DNA of 64,000 nt from Pseudoips prasinana (GCA_951640165.1 OX621246.1:7899001-7963000), one strand, 5' to 3'; shown: positions 34,011-45,891, numbered from the stretch's first letter. The notes: generated from the letters alone by a model not told the origin. Translations and numbers: made by a program.

Positions 34011-34632
34011 TCTAAGGACCACAGCCTGGATATATACTGTAACGCGCCCTTCGAAGTATGGAGATACTGAGAAACTTAACTTACTTACGTGATCTTTAGA
34101 CTAGACTGTTCACAAAGATGCGTAACCTCACTGATACAAATCGACAACGGCCAACTAGCCATAAGCGCAACATTCATATTAAAATTATTATTATACTTTT
34201 CACGGTATTCTTTTTACTAATAAAATGAGGAAAACCTCTATAAAATTTGCCTAAACTTTTAGCCATTTGCAAGCCAATAAACGTCAAACGAGAAAGTAAA
34301 ATTAAATTGAACTTTATTTTTACAGTTCATGTTTTGGGAGCGACTGGCTATAAATATAATGGAAAGCTGTCAAAATAACGTTGGGAAAAAGTTGAGTGAT
34401 ATCTGTTTGAAATTAATTTGATCCGTGGATAGACGAATTTGTTTTTGTATTTAGATAGTGGGTTTATGAATGAGTTCAAATGTAAATTTACTTCTTGTTT
34501 GTATGTATAACCAATTTCATTATACTTTTTATTTTTAAAAAGAAAGAGATGTCTGTCAGAGTCGGTACTGAGCACAATCGGTAATGAAGGTTTTCAAAGT
34601 GTAAATTTCATGATATTGATGAGGCGTGGACG

Positions 34633-34897
34633 TAATAATAATAATAATAATAATATCTGGGGACAATGTCACACAGATCATCCTAGCCCCAAACTAAGCA
34701 AAGCTTGTACTATGGGTACCAGGCGACGATATACATACTTATATAGATAGATAAATACATATATACATAGAAAACATCCATGACTCAGAAACAAATATTC
34801 GTGCTCATCACACAAATATTTGCACTTACCGGGATTCAAACCCAGGACCACCAGCTTCGTAGGCAAGAGCACTACCAACTAGGCCATGGTGACCGTC
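34633..34897 (-). mobile_element. tRNA-derived SINE, family A
   Basis: Full copy with a long (TTA)n tail, A box-like TGGCCTAGTTGG and B box GGTTTGAATCCC (one change). It is used as reference for the copy at 56463. Confidence 0.88.
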
Positions 34898-35691
34898 TAA
34901 AGCGTAAGTGAACCGTCACGCTGGAATCGGTGACATACGGTTTACTCGGCTTCATTCTACATCGACGCACTGAATCGTGTATAGTCGGGTCCAGTCAACA
35001 TCAACGATATCATCATCTACAAGAAGTTAAGTTTGCACTTCTGTTATTTACGTGTGTACATACATATATGACATTTTCTGTGATTTATACTATCAATTTC
35101 TTCAGTCGAAGCTTGTTAATTTACTAGTGCTTATCTATAATTTCGGAATGCTACCAATCAAGTCCATCATTATCATAGTCAGTATTCGATATCTCAGAAT
35201 CCGGAAGATGTAATATCTGAATCCATATACATCTTCGTCTTCGGAGTTCATACTTAGGCCAGATCGCTGTTTGTTGTAGACTGACAGTCATAGGTATATT
35301 TTTTTCATAAATTTATACATTCACCCAAATGTTTATTTCTGATATGTAAAATTATGTTGTCTACGTTGTCTATGTAAAATTTCTGGTGAACAAAAATTTA
35401 CTTAATCAGTTGTCGTCCGTCACTTCATAGATCAATGTTATTTACCATTTAAGTCTACTGGGTCATCCCATGTACCATTTATTTATAAGTTGACATCTTT
35501 TAACATAATTTGCCAATTCCCTGATACTCATGAATTCCTTCAACTGCCAAACATTGAAGTCTTAGACTGAACGGTGAGCTTTTTACGGGCGAAGTAAAAG
35601 GCTTTTTATTGCACATAAAATTATTTTCGTACAGAGCTCCCGCTTCTGTGGCGCGTATAATGTTACTGTTTAAGTCAGAAACTAACGCGAA
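34898..35691. other. AT-rich stretch, nothing recognised
   Basis: No frame or repeat copy recognised. Confidence 0.45.
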
Positions 35692-35872
35692 TCACACTAA
35701 TATTATAATGGCGAAAGTTTGTGAGTGCATGAGTGTGTATGTTTGTAACTTCTTCACGTCTAAACGGCTGGAGTGAATTTAATAATATTTGGTATGGATT
35801 TAGCTGGCACCCTGGATTAACACAGGTAATAAATTTATAAAAAATAACGCGTGTAAAACCGCAGTACAGCAA
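35692..35872 (+). mobile_element. Non-autonomous Helitron, family H1
   Basis: TCACACTAATATTATAATGG after A; the 3' terminus is decayed (ACAGCAAT instead of ACAGCTAG) and runs into a T tract. Confidence 0.75.
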
Positions 35873-36944
35873 TTTTTTTTTTTTTGCAGATTTATATTTA
35901 TGTATATATCTGTTGTGGATTGGTCTGTACTCATAAAGAAAGCTCAGTATAAAATAATACAGACGCTTTAATGCGTAAGTAAATATTTAATAATTATACC
36001 TTAAATATTGTTGAAACTAATTCAGGCCATACGGTTGATAATTCTGGCCAATAACCAGATGTAACCACGCCACCTACGGAGTAAATACGATCACGTGGTT
36101 ACTTACTAGCCATCACATTTTTCTTTTGTGTGATGGATGACTCACACCAGTAACCTAAGATAAAATAATACAATAACGATTTTTATTTCAAATTCAAATA
36201 CGCTGACGATATAACTTATTTCTATAAGGTTGAAAATAGCATAAAATATGACAATGGTCTTTATTTATATTTTAAGGTTTATTAATACCTTAATATTGGA
36301 TTACCTATATAATCATTAATTAAATGATCCAGTTGTCAAATAGATTTTATACGTCATAGGAAAAATCCTGAGGTTTTAAGAACGAGAATATTTGTAGAAT
36401 AATTTAAATTTTTTTTTCAGATATCTAACCGTTTTTCTATAAACCCTTTCACTCATTTCATTCCTTCCTTATTTTTTAACTACGTTATTTTTTTCCCTCA
36501 CAATGTAATTTTTACTAAGCCGCACTCAAAATATGCTTTTTATCAGGTTTTGCTATTAATGGTGTCTTTACGATGAAGAGGAACCTTCTCCTATGTATGG
36601 ATGGCTGTGACTTGAGCTCTGTTCGGTACGTTTGCTAAAATTTAGCACACAGTCTCAGCAATAGGAATTCAAGCGCGTAAGTCATGCCTTAGGTGTTGTA
36701 AACGTCTTGCAGTGACCGTTTACAATTGGGTGGGTTGTACGATTGTTTGCTGAATAAATTGATTGTAAATACCTCATCTTGGATTTATTTTAATTTGGTG
36801 CTTTAGTTTACAACTTGGACCACACCATGTCACGGCATTATATTGAATTCTTTTCGTAAAATGAATGAGTGTGTAGACACTTTTGTATACACAGATATAG
36901 AGATAGCGGTACAGTATCTAAATTATTAGAAGATAAGATAAATA
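35873..36944. other. AT-rich stretch, nothing recognised
   Basis: About 1.1 kb with no frame, terminal repeat or second copy recognised. Confidence 0.45.
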
Positions 36945-37130
36945 GTCTTTGTTGCACCCTATAGATACATGATACATGAGTATCATGTATCTATATATAT
37001 ATATTAAAAAAGTTACAATATGAACATGTATAGTAGGAGGTGTTATCGCAGTCAGCGATCTCTTGGACTAGAGAGGATAAGTATATTAAAAAGAGGGTAG
37101 TGTAACAAGAGGGTAGAGAATACGAGTACA
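36945..37130 (-). mobile_element. Jockey-like LINE 3' UTR with hairpin
   Basis: GTGTTATCGCAGTCAGCGATCTCTTGG matches the 'GGCGGTCTTATCGCATTAAGCGATTTCTTCC' part of 42335-42850. A 14 bp-arm perfect hairpin lies inside (36961-36974 with 36981-36994). Confidence 0.5.
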
Positions 37131-37353
37131 TAAATAAAGAAAAGAGCGTGAAATAATAACTTATGTAAATAAAACTACACACTAAATCATACAGCATAGA
37201 ATACTCGTCATTATCCTACTACCTACCTCTCATTATTTTGGGATTTACCTCGACGTAAACGACAGAAACATAAAATTAATAAGTCCTAAAATAGAAACAG
37301 ACGACATTATTCATATAAAAGTTCTGATTCATATAAGAGTACATTAATTGACA

Positions 37354-37680
37354 AAGGCGAATTGTTGAAAGGTACAAGTATAATTCAGTTCTAAAATAGA
37401 AACAGGCGAAATAGAATAGGCCCTGATAGAATTTAGTCAGCGATTTGAATTGATATCGATATCTTTTCCGAGAACCATTGTTCGAGTGGCGTTAATTACC
37501 ACTAAAATGCGTAAATATATTGCGTGATCTTAAAAAAACTTTTTACCACTGGAACAGTGGTTGTCGGAAAAGATATCGATATCAATTCAAATCGCTGACT
37601 AAATTCTATCAGGGCTTATTTATTTAGCCCATTTCTATTTTAGAACTGAATGATACTTGTATCTTTCAACAATTCGCCTT
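37354..37680. mobile_element. Long inverted-repeat element, about 135 bp arms
   Basis: The outer ends AAGGCGAATTGTTGAAAG (37354) and its inverse (37680) open arms of roughly 135 bp that continue through ATTGATATCGATATCTTTTCC. The arms differ at a number of sites and small indels. The 56 bp centre is non-coding. No target duplication is obvious. Either a fold-back MITE or an old inverted duplication. Confidence 0.75.
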
Positions 37681-38231
37681 CCGCAATGCAAAAGGTAAAT
37701 TTAAACTTAATCGTAAATTAAATTTACTCTTTGCATTTGCAGAAAGTGTAAATAAAAATAAACTTTTTCGTTAGCATTTGTGTCTCTAAAACGTAACCAG
37801 GAATTTAAGAGTTCTACCACTCCCAATCTAACGGCCTCAAGATGCTAGAGAACCCTAAACTGAAGATACAAGTTATTTCACTAACTATTACGGCAACACT
37901 TTTATAGCCTAGGCTTTGAGACTGTGGAAAGCACTGGCTATAAAAACAAGACAAGCTCAATTGTTGCTCATATTTAAATAATATTCAGACAAAATATTGT
38001 GTGTTTAGACCACAGAATATTGACTACTGCCCCGTTTATCATACGTTTACTAATTTTGGCGTTCTATGTCAAGTATTAGTATGAGTACCTATAAAATAAA
38101 ATATCAATAAAGCGACCTATTGTTACACATATCTGCCCAATTTGCCCCTTCCGCCGTTTATCATACCTGGTTGTATGGAATCGCAGTAGCGATAAAATCA
38201 CCCTAAATTAAGGCGGTTTTAATGCTACTGA

Positions 38232-38350
38232 GCTTGCGGTAAGATAATGGAGCACTGAGTGGATTGTATAAATTCAAACCCGAACACCACGGTGCGCTGG
38301 CGGTTTGTGGATTCGATTCGCCCTGCAATTACATTTATAAAACTAGTTTA
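38232..38350 (+). mobile_element. tRNA-like SINE, family F
   Basis: Contains ACACCACGGTGCGCTGGCGG and the B box-like GGATTCGATTCG, then TTTATAAAACTAGTTTA. Related sequences at 38741 and 39032. Confidence 0.5.
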
Positions 38351-38415
38351 CTAAAACATAGCTTCAGTTAATCATGTTTAAAAAAAAACTTTAGGACAAA
38401 ATAAATTACAATTGA

Positions 38416-38604
38416 TCACACTAATATTATAAAGGCGAAAGTTTGTGAGTTACACACTCACAAACTTTCGTTTATTACTTCTTCAAGTCTAAACGACGGA
38501 GCGATTTTAATAAAATTTGGTATGGAGTTAGTTGACACCCTGAATAAACACATAGGCTATCATTTACAAAGTTTAACGCGGGTAAGACCGCGCCGTATAA
38601 CTAG
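38416..38604 (+). mobile_element. Helitron H1 with internal inverted duplication
   Basis: TC start after A (38415) and CTAG end before T (38605). The family's GAGTGTGTATG segment is replaced by an inverted copy of the preceding bases: CGAAAGTTTGTGAGT at 38436-38450 is mirrored at 38456-38470. Confidence 0.85.
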
Positions 38605-38932
38605 TTATCCAAAAAACGATGACTTAAGAATTATTAAAAAAATATCATTTTAAAAGTGCCATTTGTTGGTCATGGTCATTACTGTTTTAGCCGTAAAGGT
38701 TTTGGGAAGGTAGCCTTAAGTGCCTTCGTTCCTTTGAGATAATGGAGCATTGAAGAAATTGTATAAATTCCTGTCGAAACACCACGGTGGTGTGAATGTT
38801 GAATACATTTCTGTTTCTTTGATTCTCCTTTCATTTCCTAAAGAATAAATGAAATGTGATGAAAATGGTTTTTCAATAAACTCAGAAATCATGGAACATT
38901 GATACAAAAAGAAGAAAATACAGTCCAATTGT

Positions 38933-39029
38933 AAAGAAGTTGGTTGTGCATTTTTTTTAAACAGTAAATACAGTATTTAGGGCGTTACTTATTCATGCAG
39001 CTAACTGTACGTTTGACCTTTATCGTTCT
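38933..39029 (+). repeat. Direct repeat, copy 1 of 2
   Basis: About 100 bp with TTAAACAGTAAATACAGTAT and CAGCTAACTGTACGTTTGAC recurs at 40418-40521 with few changes, 1.49 kb downstream. Confidence 0.85.
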
Positions 39030-39031
39030 TC

Positions 39032-39140
39032 GAAACACCATGGTGCGGTGGCGGAAGCTGTTAACCCACATCCTGCCGATAATCTCGTAGTACGTAGGTA
39101 CAATTCCCATCCGCACTAAAATTTATAAAACTCATTTATA
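39032..39140 (+). mobile_element. tRNA-like SINE, family F
   Basis: A tRNA-like head with GGTGCGGTGGCGGAAGCTG and B box-like AGGTACAATTCCC, followed by TTTATAAAACTC as in 38232. Confidence 0.5.
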
Positions 39141-39189
39141 TCTATATTTATCATTTTATCTATATATTATTATATTATATAAATATTGA

Positions 39190-39238
39190 CGATTGGTGTA
39201 ATTTTAACACGAACACAGGGTTAAAATTACACCAATCG
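39190..39238. repeat. 19 bp-arm hairpin
   Basis: CGATTGGTGTAATTTTAAC (39190-39208) is perfectly inverted at 39220-39238; 11 nt loop. Confidence 0.92.
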
Positions 39239-39420
39239 GAAATTAACCTACATAGAAATTAATCCAGTGTAATCCGAATGTCAAAAAATGGAATGTATGA
39301 GCACAAATAAAGAAATTAAGACAAACGAACACACATAAATAAAGCTTCATTTATGTGGTAATCTTGTTTTCCAGATTATAGAAGCGTTTTGGTAATATAA
39401 TAGCATTACCTTATTCTTAA

Positions 39421-39542
39421 CTAGCTGTGCCCCGCGGTTTTACCCGCGTTAAACTTTATAAATGATCACGCCCCAAATATTCTTTAAAAAAAATATTCAA
39501 TGTACAGTTTTGACTTTCCTACGATTTTATTATATGTATAGA
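39421..39542 (-). mobile_element. Helitron H2, internally deleted
   Basis: CTAG end at 39421 after A, TATAGA/T end at 39542. The two ends match 59610-59921 but about 190 bp of the middle is missing. Confidence 0.8.
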
Positions 39543-39827
39543 TTAAACAGCTACGTGGATATTGTGCACAGAGTTTGATAATTAGTAGAAGTTTTTTTTT
39601 TCTTTTGGTAAGGCAGAGGGAATGCCTGCGCATGTCACCCGCAAAGTGTCTGTGGGTGGGTATCTCACACCGACTGAAGCTAAGCTGCCGTGGACTTCTC
39701 TAAGCGACTGATGAGTTGGGCCCCTGGAACTTCAACTTCTCACATAACACGATATGGTGCACCTACCATGTTTTGTTCTGGGTCACCCTAAAGTACACAA
39801 TGTCTTTGTCATTAAGTCCGCCTTGTA

Positions 39828-39961
39828 CAGATGGCAGCACAAGAAGCTACCCCAATCTGTCAAATTTACCCAATTGAAAGTAAACCTTATGCTTATGTGA
39901 TAAAGTTGAAATCTTTAAAAGAAATTTGACAGATAGGGGTAGCTGGATATGCTGGAGTCTG
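39828..39961 (+). mobile_element. Tc1/mariner-like MITE M1
   Basis: TA-flanked on both sides, ends CAGATGGCAGCAC and GCTGGAGTCTG, otherwise as 32768-32902. Confidence 0.83.
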
Positions 39962-40019
39962 TACATCGTTATTCTAAGGCTTTAAATAAATAATTAAACT
40001 ACGTTGACACAGTTTTTAG

Positions 40020-40158
40020 TCCCAGTCTTTTAGCAAGAACCAAAACACTGTTGCAAAGGGTTCAAAACGCATGTGCTCGATTTTGTTTTGATATCTCACC
40101 GAAGATACACGTTACTCCATATTTGAACAAACACTCTATTTTCAAAATGGAGTCGTGA
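40020..40158 (+). pseudogene. LINE reverse transcriptase fragment
   Basis: The plus-strand frame gives TLLQRVQNACARFCFDI...VTPYLN, the 'LQRVQNACVRFIF' block near the C-terminus of Jockey/CR1 elements. It is truncated on both sides. Confidence 0.6.
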
Positions 40159-40279
40159 CAAAAATTATACCTGGTCTGTCTACTCTTTGGTTTGATCAGA
40201 AATAAGAGTCCATGGTATCTGCACTCAAAAATTGCCTGGTTAAATAAACACCGACAACAGACCAACAGAACACGAAAAC

Positions 40280-40309
40280 ATGCAGACTTATGTGAACATA
40301 AGTCTGCAT
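40280..40309. repeat. 14 bp-arm hairpin, 2 nt loop
   Basis: ATGCAGACTTATGT, GA, ACATAAGTCTGCAT; pairing extends to about 20 bp with one mismatch (GAAAA / TTTTC). Confidence 0.92.
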
Positions 40310-40417
40310 CTTTTCTGTGATTTTTTTTGTTTTTATGTTTAAAATTACTCCGTCCGGTGTCCGTGAACCACTTTCAATAGTTGTGAATGACATTTAAGTC
40401 ATATCTGGTGAGATAAA

Positions 40418-40521
40418 GAAACTGGTTGTACATTTTTTTTAAAACAGTAAATACAGTATTTACGGCTCAGGGCGTTACTTATTCACGCAGCTAACTGTAC
40501 GTTTGACCTTTATCGTTCTGG
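40418..40521 (+). repeat. Direct repeat, copy 2 of 2
   Basis: See 38933-39029. This copy has a 6 bp addition (GGCTCA) after the ATACAGTATTTAC core. Confidence 0.85.
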
Positions 40522-40784
40522 CTTGGCAATTGAATTCCCAAACTAATTAATATGGATCGTTGTCTTGTATGTATGCACAGTAAACTTTATTGAATCTTAT
40601 GAGTATTCCCATATCATAATAATATAATATGAGGTTTAGCTTGAATTTGATTTTAGAATATTTCCATATTAAGGATAAATGTGTTACGTAGGTATTTAAT
40701 ATGCTATAATAACATTCGTTATTTCAATTTCAATTCTACTCATACATGTGATTATTATCAAAATTTGGTTTTAGATCACAGGAA

Positions 40785-41209
40785 AACCGGTCAAATACGA
40801 GTTGGACTCGCGGACGACGGGTTCTATACAATTATCTATAAAAACAATATGTTTGTTGTATGCGAGCCCTCATTAAATATTTGTGTTGTTATAATTTAAT
40901 TTCTTATATTTAAAGTGAATATAATATAACAAAATATTCTTATTTGATTAAATATTTAAATACCTGATGCCGTTATTAATATCGAGCAAAAAATCAAGTT
41001 TGTTGTATAGGAGCCCCCTTAAATATTTATATTATTTTCTTATTTGTTGTTATAGCGGAAATGAAAATACGTCATCTACCCAAATTTCATCTGTCCAACT
41101 ACAACGGTTCGTGAGATACAGCCTGGTGACAGAGGGACGCAGAGACAGACAGACGGCGGAGGCATAGTATAAGTAAGGGTCCCATTTTACTCTATGTGTA
41201 CGGTACCCA
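40785..41209 (+). mobile_element. Element G, with internal duplication
   Basis: Both G ends are present (ACGAGTTGGACTCGCGG and GTGTACGGTACCC). A TTGTTGTATRGGAGCC...TTAAATATTT block occurs twice (about 40855 and 40999), making this copy longer than 61942-62225. Confidence 0.75.
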
Positions 41210-41411
41210 AAAAAAAGTAAGTAGGTAAGTTTATTAATCGATTTCAATAGAAAGAGTGTATATCAATTTGAATGTTTTGCTATTAGTACGAATTAGTCAT
41301 GGAATTTCCCTCTTGTTTCTGAACCAAATTTTTATATAATAGCGAATGCTTGCGAAATGTTTTTAAATAAATATGGTCCATATCAGTCAGAAATGAGTGC
41401 CATTTTTTTTA

Positions 41412-41593
41412 AAAGTGTATCAATCCATGTGTCGCGGGGTTCTTTACAAAAATATAATTGACGGCCACAAAGTACAGCCAGAATCAGGACAGCTATTTAT
41501 TTTAGGTTTACACAAATAGTTGTCCTGCGCTAATCGAACCCGGGACACGAAGTGGCGAAGTGACCGCCTTAACCGCTGCGCCACACATGCAGT
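41412..41593 (-). mobile_element. SINE family C
   Basis: Minus-strand head GTGTGGCGCAGCGGTTAAGG, B box-like GGGTTCGATTAGC, tail CCCCGCGACACATGG. Confidence 0.82.
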
Positions 41594-42334
41594 AGATACC
41601 TCCTAATCGCGTCCTAAGGTTCTTAATCCGGACCGGTGACTACTACTTCTGGCTATGAGCGTCTTAAAAGACCATTTTCTCAAGTGCTAGCAAGAAGCTG
41701 ATCATTCAATACCAGAATAAAAAATATCTAACGTGTGAAGTTAAGAACCAATTCTAACAAACCTACAAACGTATACCTCATTTTAGCTACGAGTATCTGC
41801 CAATTTTTACATAGATATGCTTTTAATTAAAAAAATATATAAATATCTTTAACAATGAGACTGAGCACCTCCTTAGAACATTAATTTAACACCCTTGACG
41901 TTAGTCTATTTGACCATGGCATAATATTCACACTTACTTCAACACACACATACACACACACAGATACACAAATACAGTAACCTATCCTCACACTTCGGTT
42001 ATTTCTAAATGAATTTATTTAAGTTATTATTTAATCCGTTGTACCTACCTATTTAGTTGAATTTAATTATTATTGTTATAAATCAAATTTGATGTCTTTT
42101 CCATTTAATTAAAGTCCTAGCTTGTAATCGTATCGTATCACATTGATAGCCTCGATACAGGCATTGCCTAGTGAGACTATCTCTGTATAAACTACTTGTA
42201 AAAACTGGACTGCTAATAAATTATATTTTATTTTTTATGTCAATCGTCTCTCCCTTTGTAAGCTCGTCATGCTTCCATTGTGTGTTATTGCTTGCAGTGA
42301 AGAAGTGTGTTGGGTTGGGTCATTTACTTTCTTA
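41594..42334. other. AT-rich stretch with short CA repeat
   Basis: A (CA)n-like run at about 41941-41970 is the only landmark. 42130-42230 may be a LINE 3' UTR. Confidence 0.45.
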
Positions 42335-42850
42335 GAATAGAATAGAATACTCTTTATTGTACACACAAGCAGGAAAAATAGGTAGGACAAAAAATAATAA
42401 TAAATTTAGTACAATGGGCGGTCTTATCGCATTAAGCGATTTCTTCCAGACAACCTTTGGATGGATAGGAGCTGTAATTGTTTTAAAAAGTGGATGTGTA
42501 ACAAATGAAGTAGTGGATAAATAACATTTAAAAAAAATAGAAAAATGTGTATAAAAGTGTAAAGGGGTATACCAAATACATGGTACCTATGACTACATAT
42601 ATGATAAACATAAATACATACATAAACATTACGTAATATATACATTCTATAAAATACAATACAGTGTATAATATATAAAATAACAAAATACATACATAAT
42701 ATATAAAAGAGGAAGGATCTTTACAAACGCAGGTATTGTTCTTTAATACCTTTATTAAACGTAGCAACAGTTTGGGCACGTCTTATATTAATTGGCAAGG
42801 CGTTCCATAACCTTACTGCTTCAACGGCAAATGACTGTGTTGTTTCTTAT
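42335..42850 (-). pseudogene. Jockey-like LINE: RT C-terminus and 3' UTR
   Basis: On the minus strand a frame reads FAVEAVRLWNALPINIRR followed by ATFNKGIKEQYL (about 42715-42840), the classic C-terminus of Jockey-type reverse transcriptases. The 3' UTR then runs to GTACAATAAAGAGTATTC at 42340, a polyadenylation signal followed by (ATTCT)n. UTR fragments of the same kind are at 19585, 36945 and 48952. Confidence 0.75.
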
Positions 42851-42899
42851 GTGGTGAAGTACTTTTATACTCGTGACCGGATGCTGCTTGCTGTAGCTG

Positions 42900-43570
42900 C
42901 TCGACTGGCTGTTGGGGTACTCGCTTAAATATGTACCCACCGTTTGTTCATCTTGCAAGGGGTTTTTCTAATTGCTTGAGTGAAATTTAAAGTTTTTGTT
43001 TATTACTCCTAAATCTCTCCCTCTTTCACACCTTATAGCAATGTAAAACAAACAAACGAAAAAAAAAACAAATTAGTAGGATATACATTTAGTAAAAAGT
43101 TATTATTTAGAAATTACAAAGATACACTTCTCTTTTATTCTGTTGTATAATATTCTATAACAAGCGTTCTAATTTTTAAATGGCTTAAATTTTTTGTTAC
43201 TGAGATATGCCGCTACAGCAGACTGCTGGAAGTAAGGGTTGCTTTTTAATAAAATAGTATAGAACGGTAAAAATAACTATGCTAAAATTAAGTAAGTTAT
43301 TTTAAAGAACGCCTATTATTTATCGCTAGATTTTAGTAATTACTTTTATCAGAAAAACAAAGGCTGTGTTTTTTAGCCTTTGATCTGCGGAATTTTTCAA
43401 TAAAGTCGAATTCAAGTTAAATTAATGAAATAATGAAATAAGAAATTCAATTGATTTACCTTGGCGTACAAGACAGGCTTCCAAAAGCTCAGGCTAAGAT
43501 GAATGATACAAATGATTGATTAAATTTATGAGGAATAATTTTTCTACCAAAACCAATAGAATAACTCGAA
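42900..43570. other. AT-rich stretch, nothing recognised
   Basis: No feature recognised. Confidence 0.4.
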
Positions 43571-43800
43571 AGACGGACCGGTTGGCGTGGTTTGCAAACC
43601 ACGCCAACATGCCACTTCATGCGATTCAGATATTTGTGCGCATGAACATGTCTGTTTGTTTTGAGTCTGGGTGTAATTATCTATATAAGTATATATATAT
43701 ATATATATATCTACAACACAGTACAAGCTCTGTTTAGTTTGGGATCAGATGGCCGTGTGTGAATAATGTCCCAGGATATATATACTTTTATATCGTTATT
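43571..43800 (+). mobile_element. SINE family B with palindromic head
   Basis: The body and tail (CATGAACATGTCTGTTTG, GTGTAATTATCTATATAAG, GTACAAGCTCTGTTTAG) match 53484-53760. The promoter head is disrupted: GTTGGCGTGGTTTG is followed by its exact reverse complement (43581-43608) and the B box is gone. A (TA)n run lies at 43690-43710. Confidence 0.8.
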
Positions 43801-44268
43801 TTTTTGTGGATTCGACTGTATGGTTTTTATTAGCATGTATGTTACACGATTTCTCCGATTCGCTCTAAAATACCGCCGCAGTTAATTGATTTGACCGAGT
43901 AGTACGCCCTAAAAAGTTTTAATACAATTTGTTTACCTTTCCATTACATTTTTACCTATATTATAAATGTGAAAATTTGTTACAAATAAAATTGACCTTT
44001 GCAAAAAGGTTTAAAACGCTTCAATTAAAAGGGAAGTGGTGCAAAAAGCATTGATTGTGCCGCGTAATACACTCAGGGCTTCCGATAAAAACAGCTGTAA
44101 ATTACCCGGAAAATTTTAAAAGAACTTAACTGATGTAGCTTTTTATAATCAACTTTTCTGAACTTAATTAACTTAAAGTGTCTGTGAGTGTAGCAATCGA
44201 CTTAGTTATATAAGTAAAGTAGATTTACAATCCTATAATTCAAATTGTATTAATGATTATTTATTATG

Positions 44269-44560
44269 TCTTTTGGAACGAAGTTCCTTATCGCGCGTTG
44301 TGAAAGGGGGCTAGACGGAAAAAATTCTTACGAAAAGTTGTCATGACACTTTTTGCAGCTAAGCGGCGTGCGCATGTTTCTCTGTCTGTCTCTCTCTCTC
44401 TCTCTCTTATAGAAAGCAAGCCAGATATTTTCATTTCTATTTCGCATTGAACAGTGTGGTGTCGCGACGATTATTTTTGTTGAGTGTATACAGGTTTTTT
44501 GTACATAATAAATAATAAGAAATAACTTCGTTCCATCCGGGTGTCCCTTGGCACCTCTCC
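44269..44560. mobile_element. Possible MITE with GGAACGAAGTTCC end
   Basis: GGAACGAAGTTCC at the left and AACTTCGTTCCATCCGGGTGTCCC at the right are inverted; the same right end recurs alone at 52094-52140. A (TC)n microsatellite is at 44379-44407. Confidence 0.45.
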
Positions 44561-45499
44561 AGTTTTTATTTATACATGAGGAACGTTGTTGACATAGGCT
44601 GTGAAAATCAATTTTATCGAATTTGATAAAATACAATATCATATAATATAATTTTTATTTTATTTTATAGAGAACAACAAACAATTATTACATAATAAAT
44701 GTTACACAAATATTATCACTGATAAACAATAGTGTAATCAACTACGTTATTCACAGAAAACATTTATAATTAAGGTGATACGCATTATACACTAAATGTA
44801 GTTAGTATGGGGTTCTTTTATCGGGTCTAGTACCTCCCTCTTACCCACCACTGCAACTACTGTAAGCCATGATCGACAGTGGCACACAATGAAATGACAC
44901 TGAGCGGTGAGGCTCAGCCATGTCCCGGGGAATCGCTTTAATTGTCTTGGATCCCGCAACGAATTTAATCAGAAAGAAAAAAGGAGGAGTTAGAAAATGA
45001 ATAGTTCCACTTCCCTCTAGAGCAAAGCGGGATACAGAATTATGTAAAGAGGATATAGCCTCAGAAAACGAGAGAATTGCAACAAGAGAAGCCAGCTGCA
45101 AAGGCACCGAGGATCAAGTGAGCTGTTATATTTGATTCCAATGGTAGGTATGACAAAAGCGCTTAAACGCACGGAAGTTGTTCCTTTTTGCTACACGATC
45201 CGTTAGTAGAAACACTAACATACGATTACAAAAACATTCGTACGTCATATACATCTATACCAGACCGGCACAAGTCCCTCGACACTAACTGTTCAATTTT
45301 GTAGTATACTCATGATTTGTGTCTGTATGTATTTGATTCGTCTATTGCCACAGCTACGTAATCCATGCAGATATCACTCATCTCTCTAAATTCCTGGCTT
45401 TTCAGACATCGCCTTCTAAAATATTAACAGCTTTTAAAACTTTGTTGTTGTTTTTTCCAGGAAAAAAATAATCCCTAGTGTACGCCTTGACATTGAACT
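44561..45499. other. Unrecognised stretch
   Basis: It holds an 88-codon minus-strand frame (44841-45107) with no recognised domain and no splice context; otherwise A/T-rich. Confidence 0.4.
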
Positions 45500-45887
45500 C
45501 CAATTAAGGTTGAGGAAATACCGAAATTTCTTGGTGTTATTCTTAATTTGAAATTATATGGTACCCAGCATTTCAACTGTCTTCAGGCGCTCATAGCTAG
45601 ATGCTCTCACCGGTCCGTAAGCGATCGGCGAGGCAAAGCAACTAGACTCGCGGTCAGTCCATAGATGGGTGACCGCCAAAGTTGTTCAATTTCTAAACGT
45701 CTCCGTGCTTCGGAGGGTACGTTAAGCTGTCAGTCCCGGTTGTAGTAATTAGACAACAGTCAGTCTGACATGGCTTAGTGCCATGTCAGAGACCTACTGG
45801 GCGGCTTGAGTAACTCTGACGTCTTCAAAATGTCAAGAAACGGTAAATATGCTACGGGCCCTTGCATCCATTTACTTTAAAATTAAT
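45500..45887 (+). pseudogene. LINE RT fragment split by a 5S-SINE
   Basis: EEIPKFLGVILNLKLYGTQHF before the SINE resembles the 'FLGVxLDxKLxxxxHI' block of Jockey-type reverse transcriptases. After the SINE, MLRALASIYF-like sequence continues until the LTR element at 45892. GTCTTCA flanks both sides of the SINE. Confidence 0.6.
45586..45820 (+). mobile_element. 5S rRNA-derived SINE with target duplication
   Basis: GTCTTCA (45579-45585 and 45821-45827) is a 7 bp target-site duplication. The SINE carries AGGCAAAGCAACTAGAC and GATGGGTGACCGCC. A fold-back insertion is present near the tail (TCTGACATGGC at 45764-45774 mirrored at 45780-45790). It is truncated at TAACTCTGAC and lacks the last about 30 bp of the family. 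Confidence 0.88.
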
Positions 45888-45891
45888 AGAT

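Noticed and set aside
44841..45107. 88-codon minus-strand frame
   Set aside because: No recognised domain, no splice context, and composition like its surroundings.
45600..45680. 5S rRNA gene
   Set aside because: Only the 3' half of 5S is present, followed by a shared SINE tail and flanked by a target duplication; there is no complete 5S.
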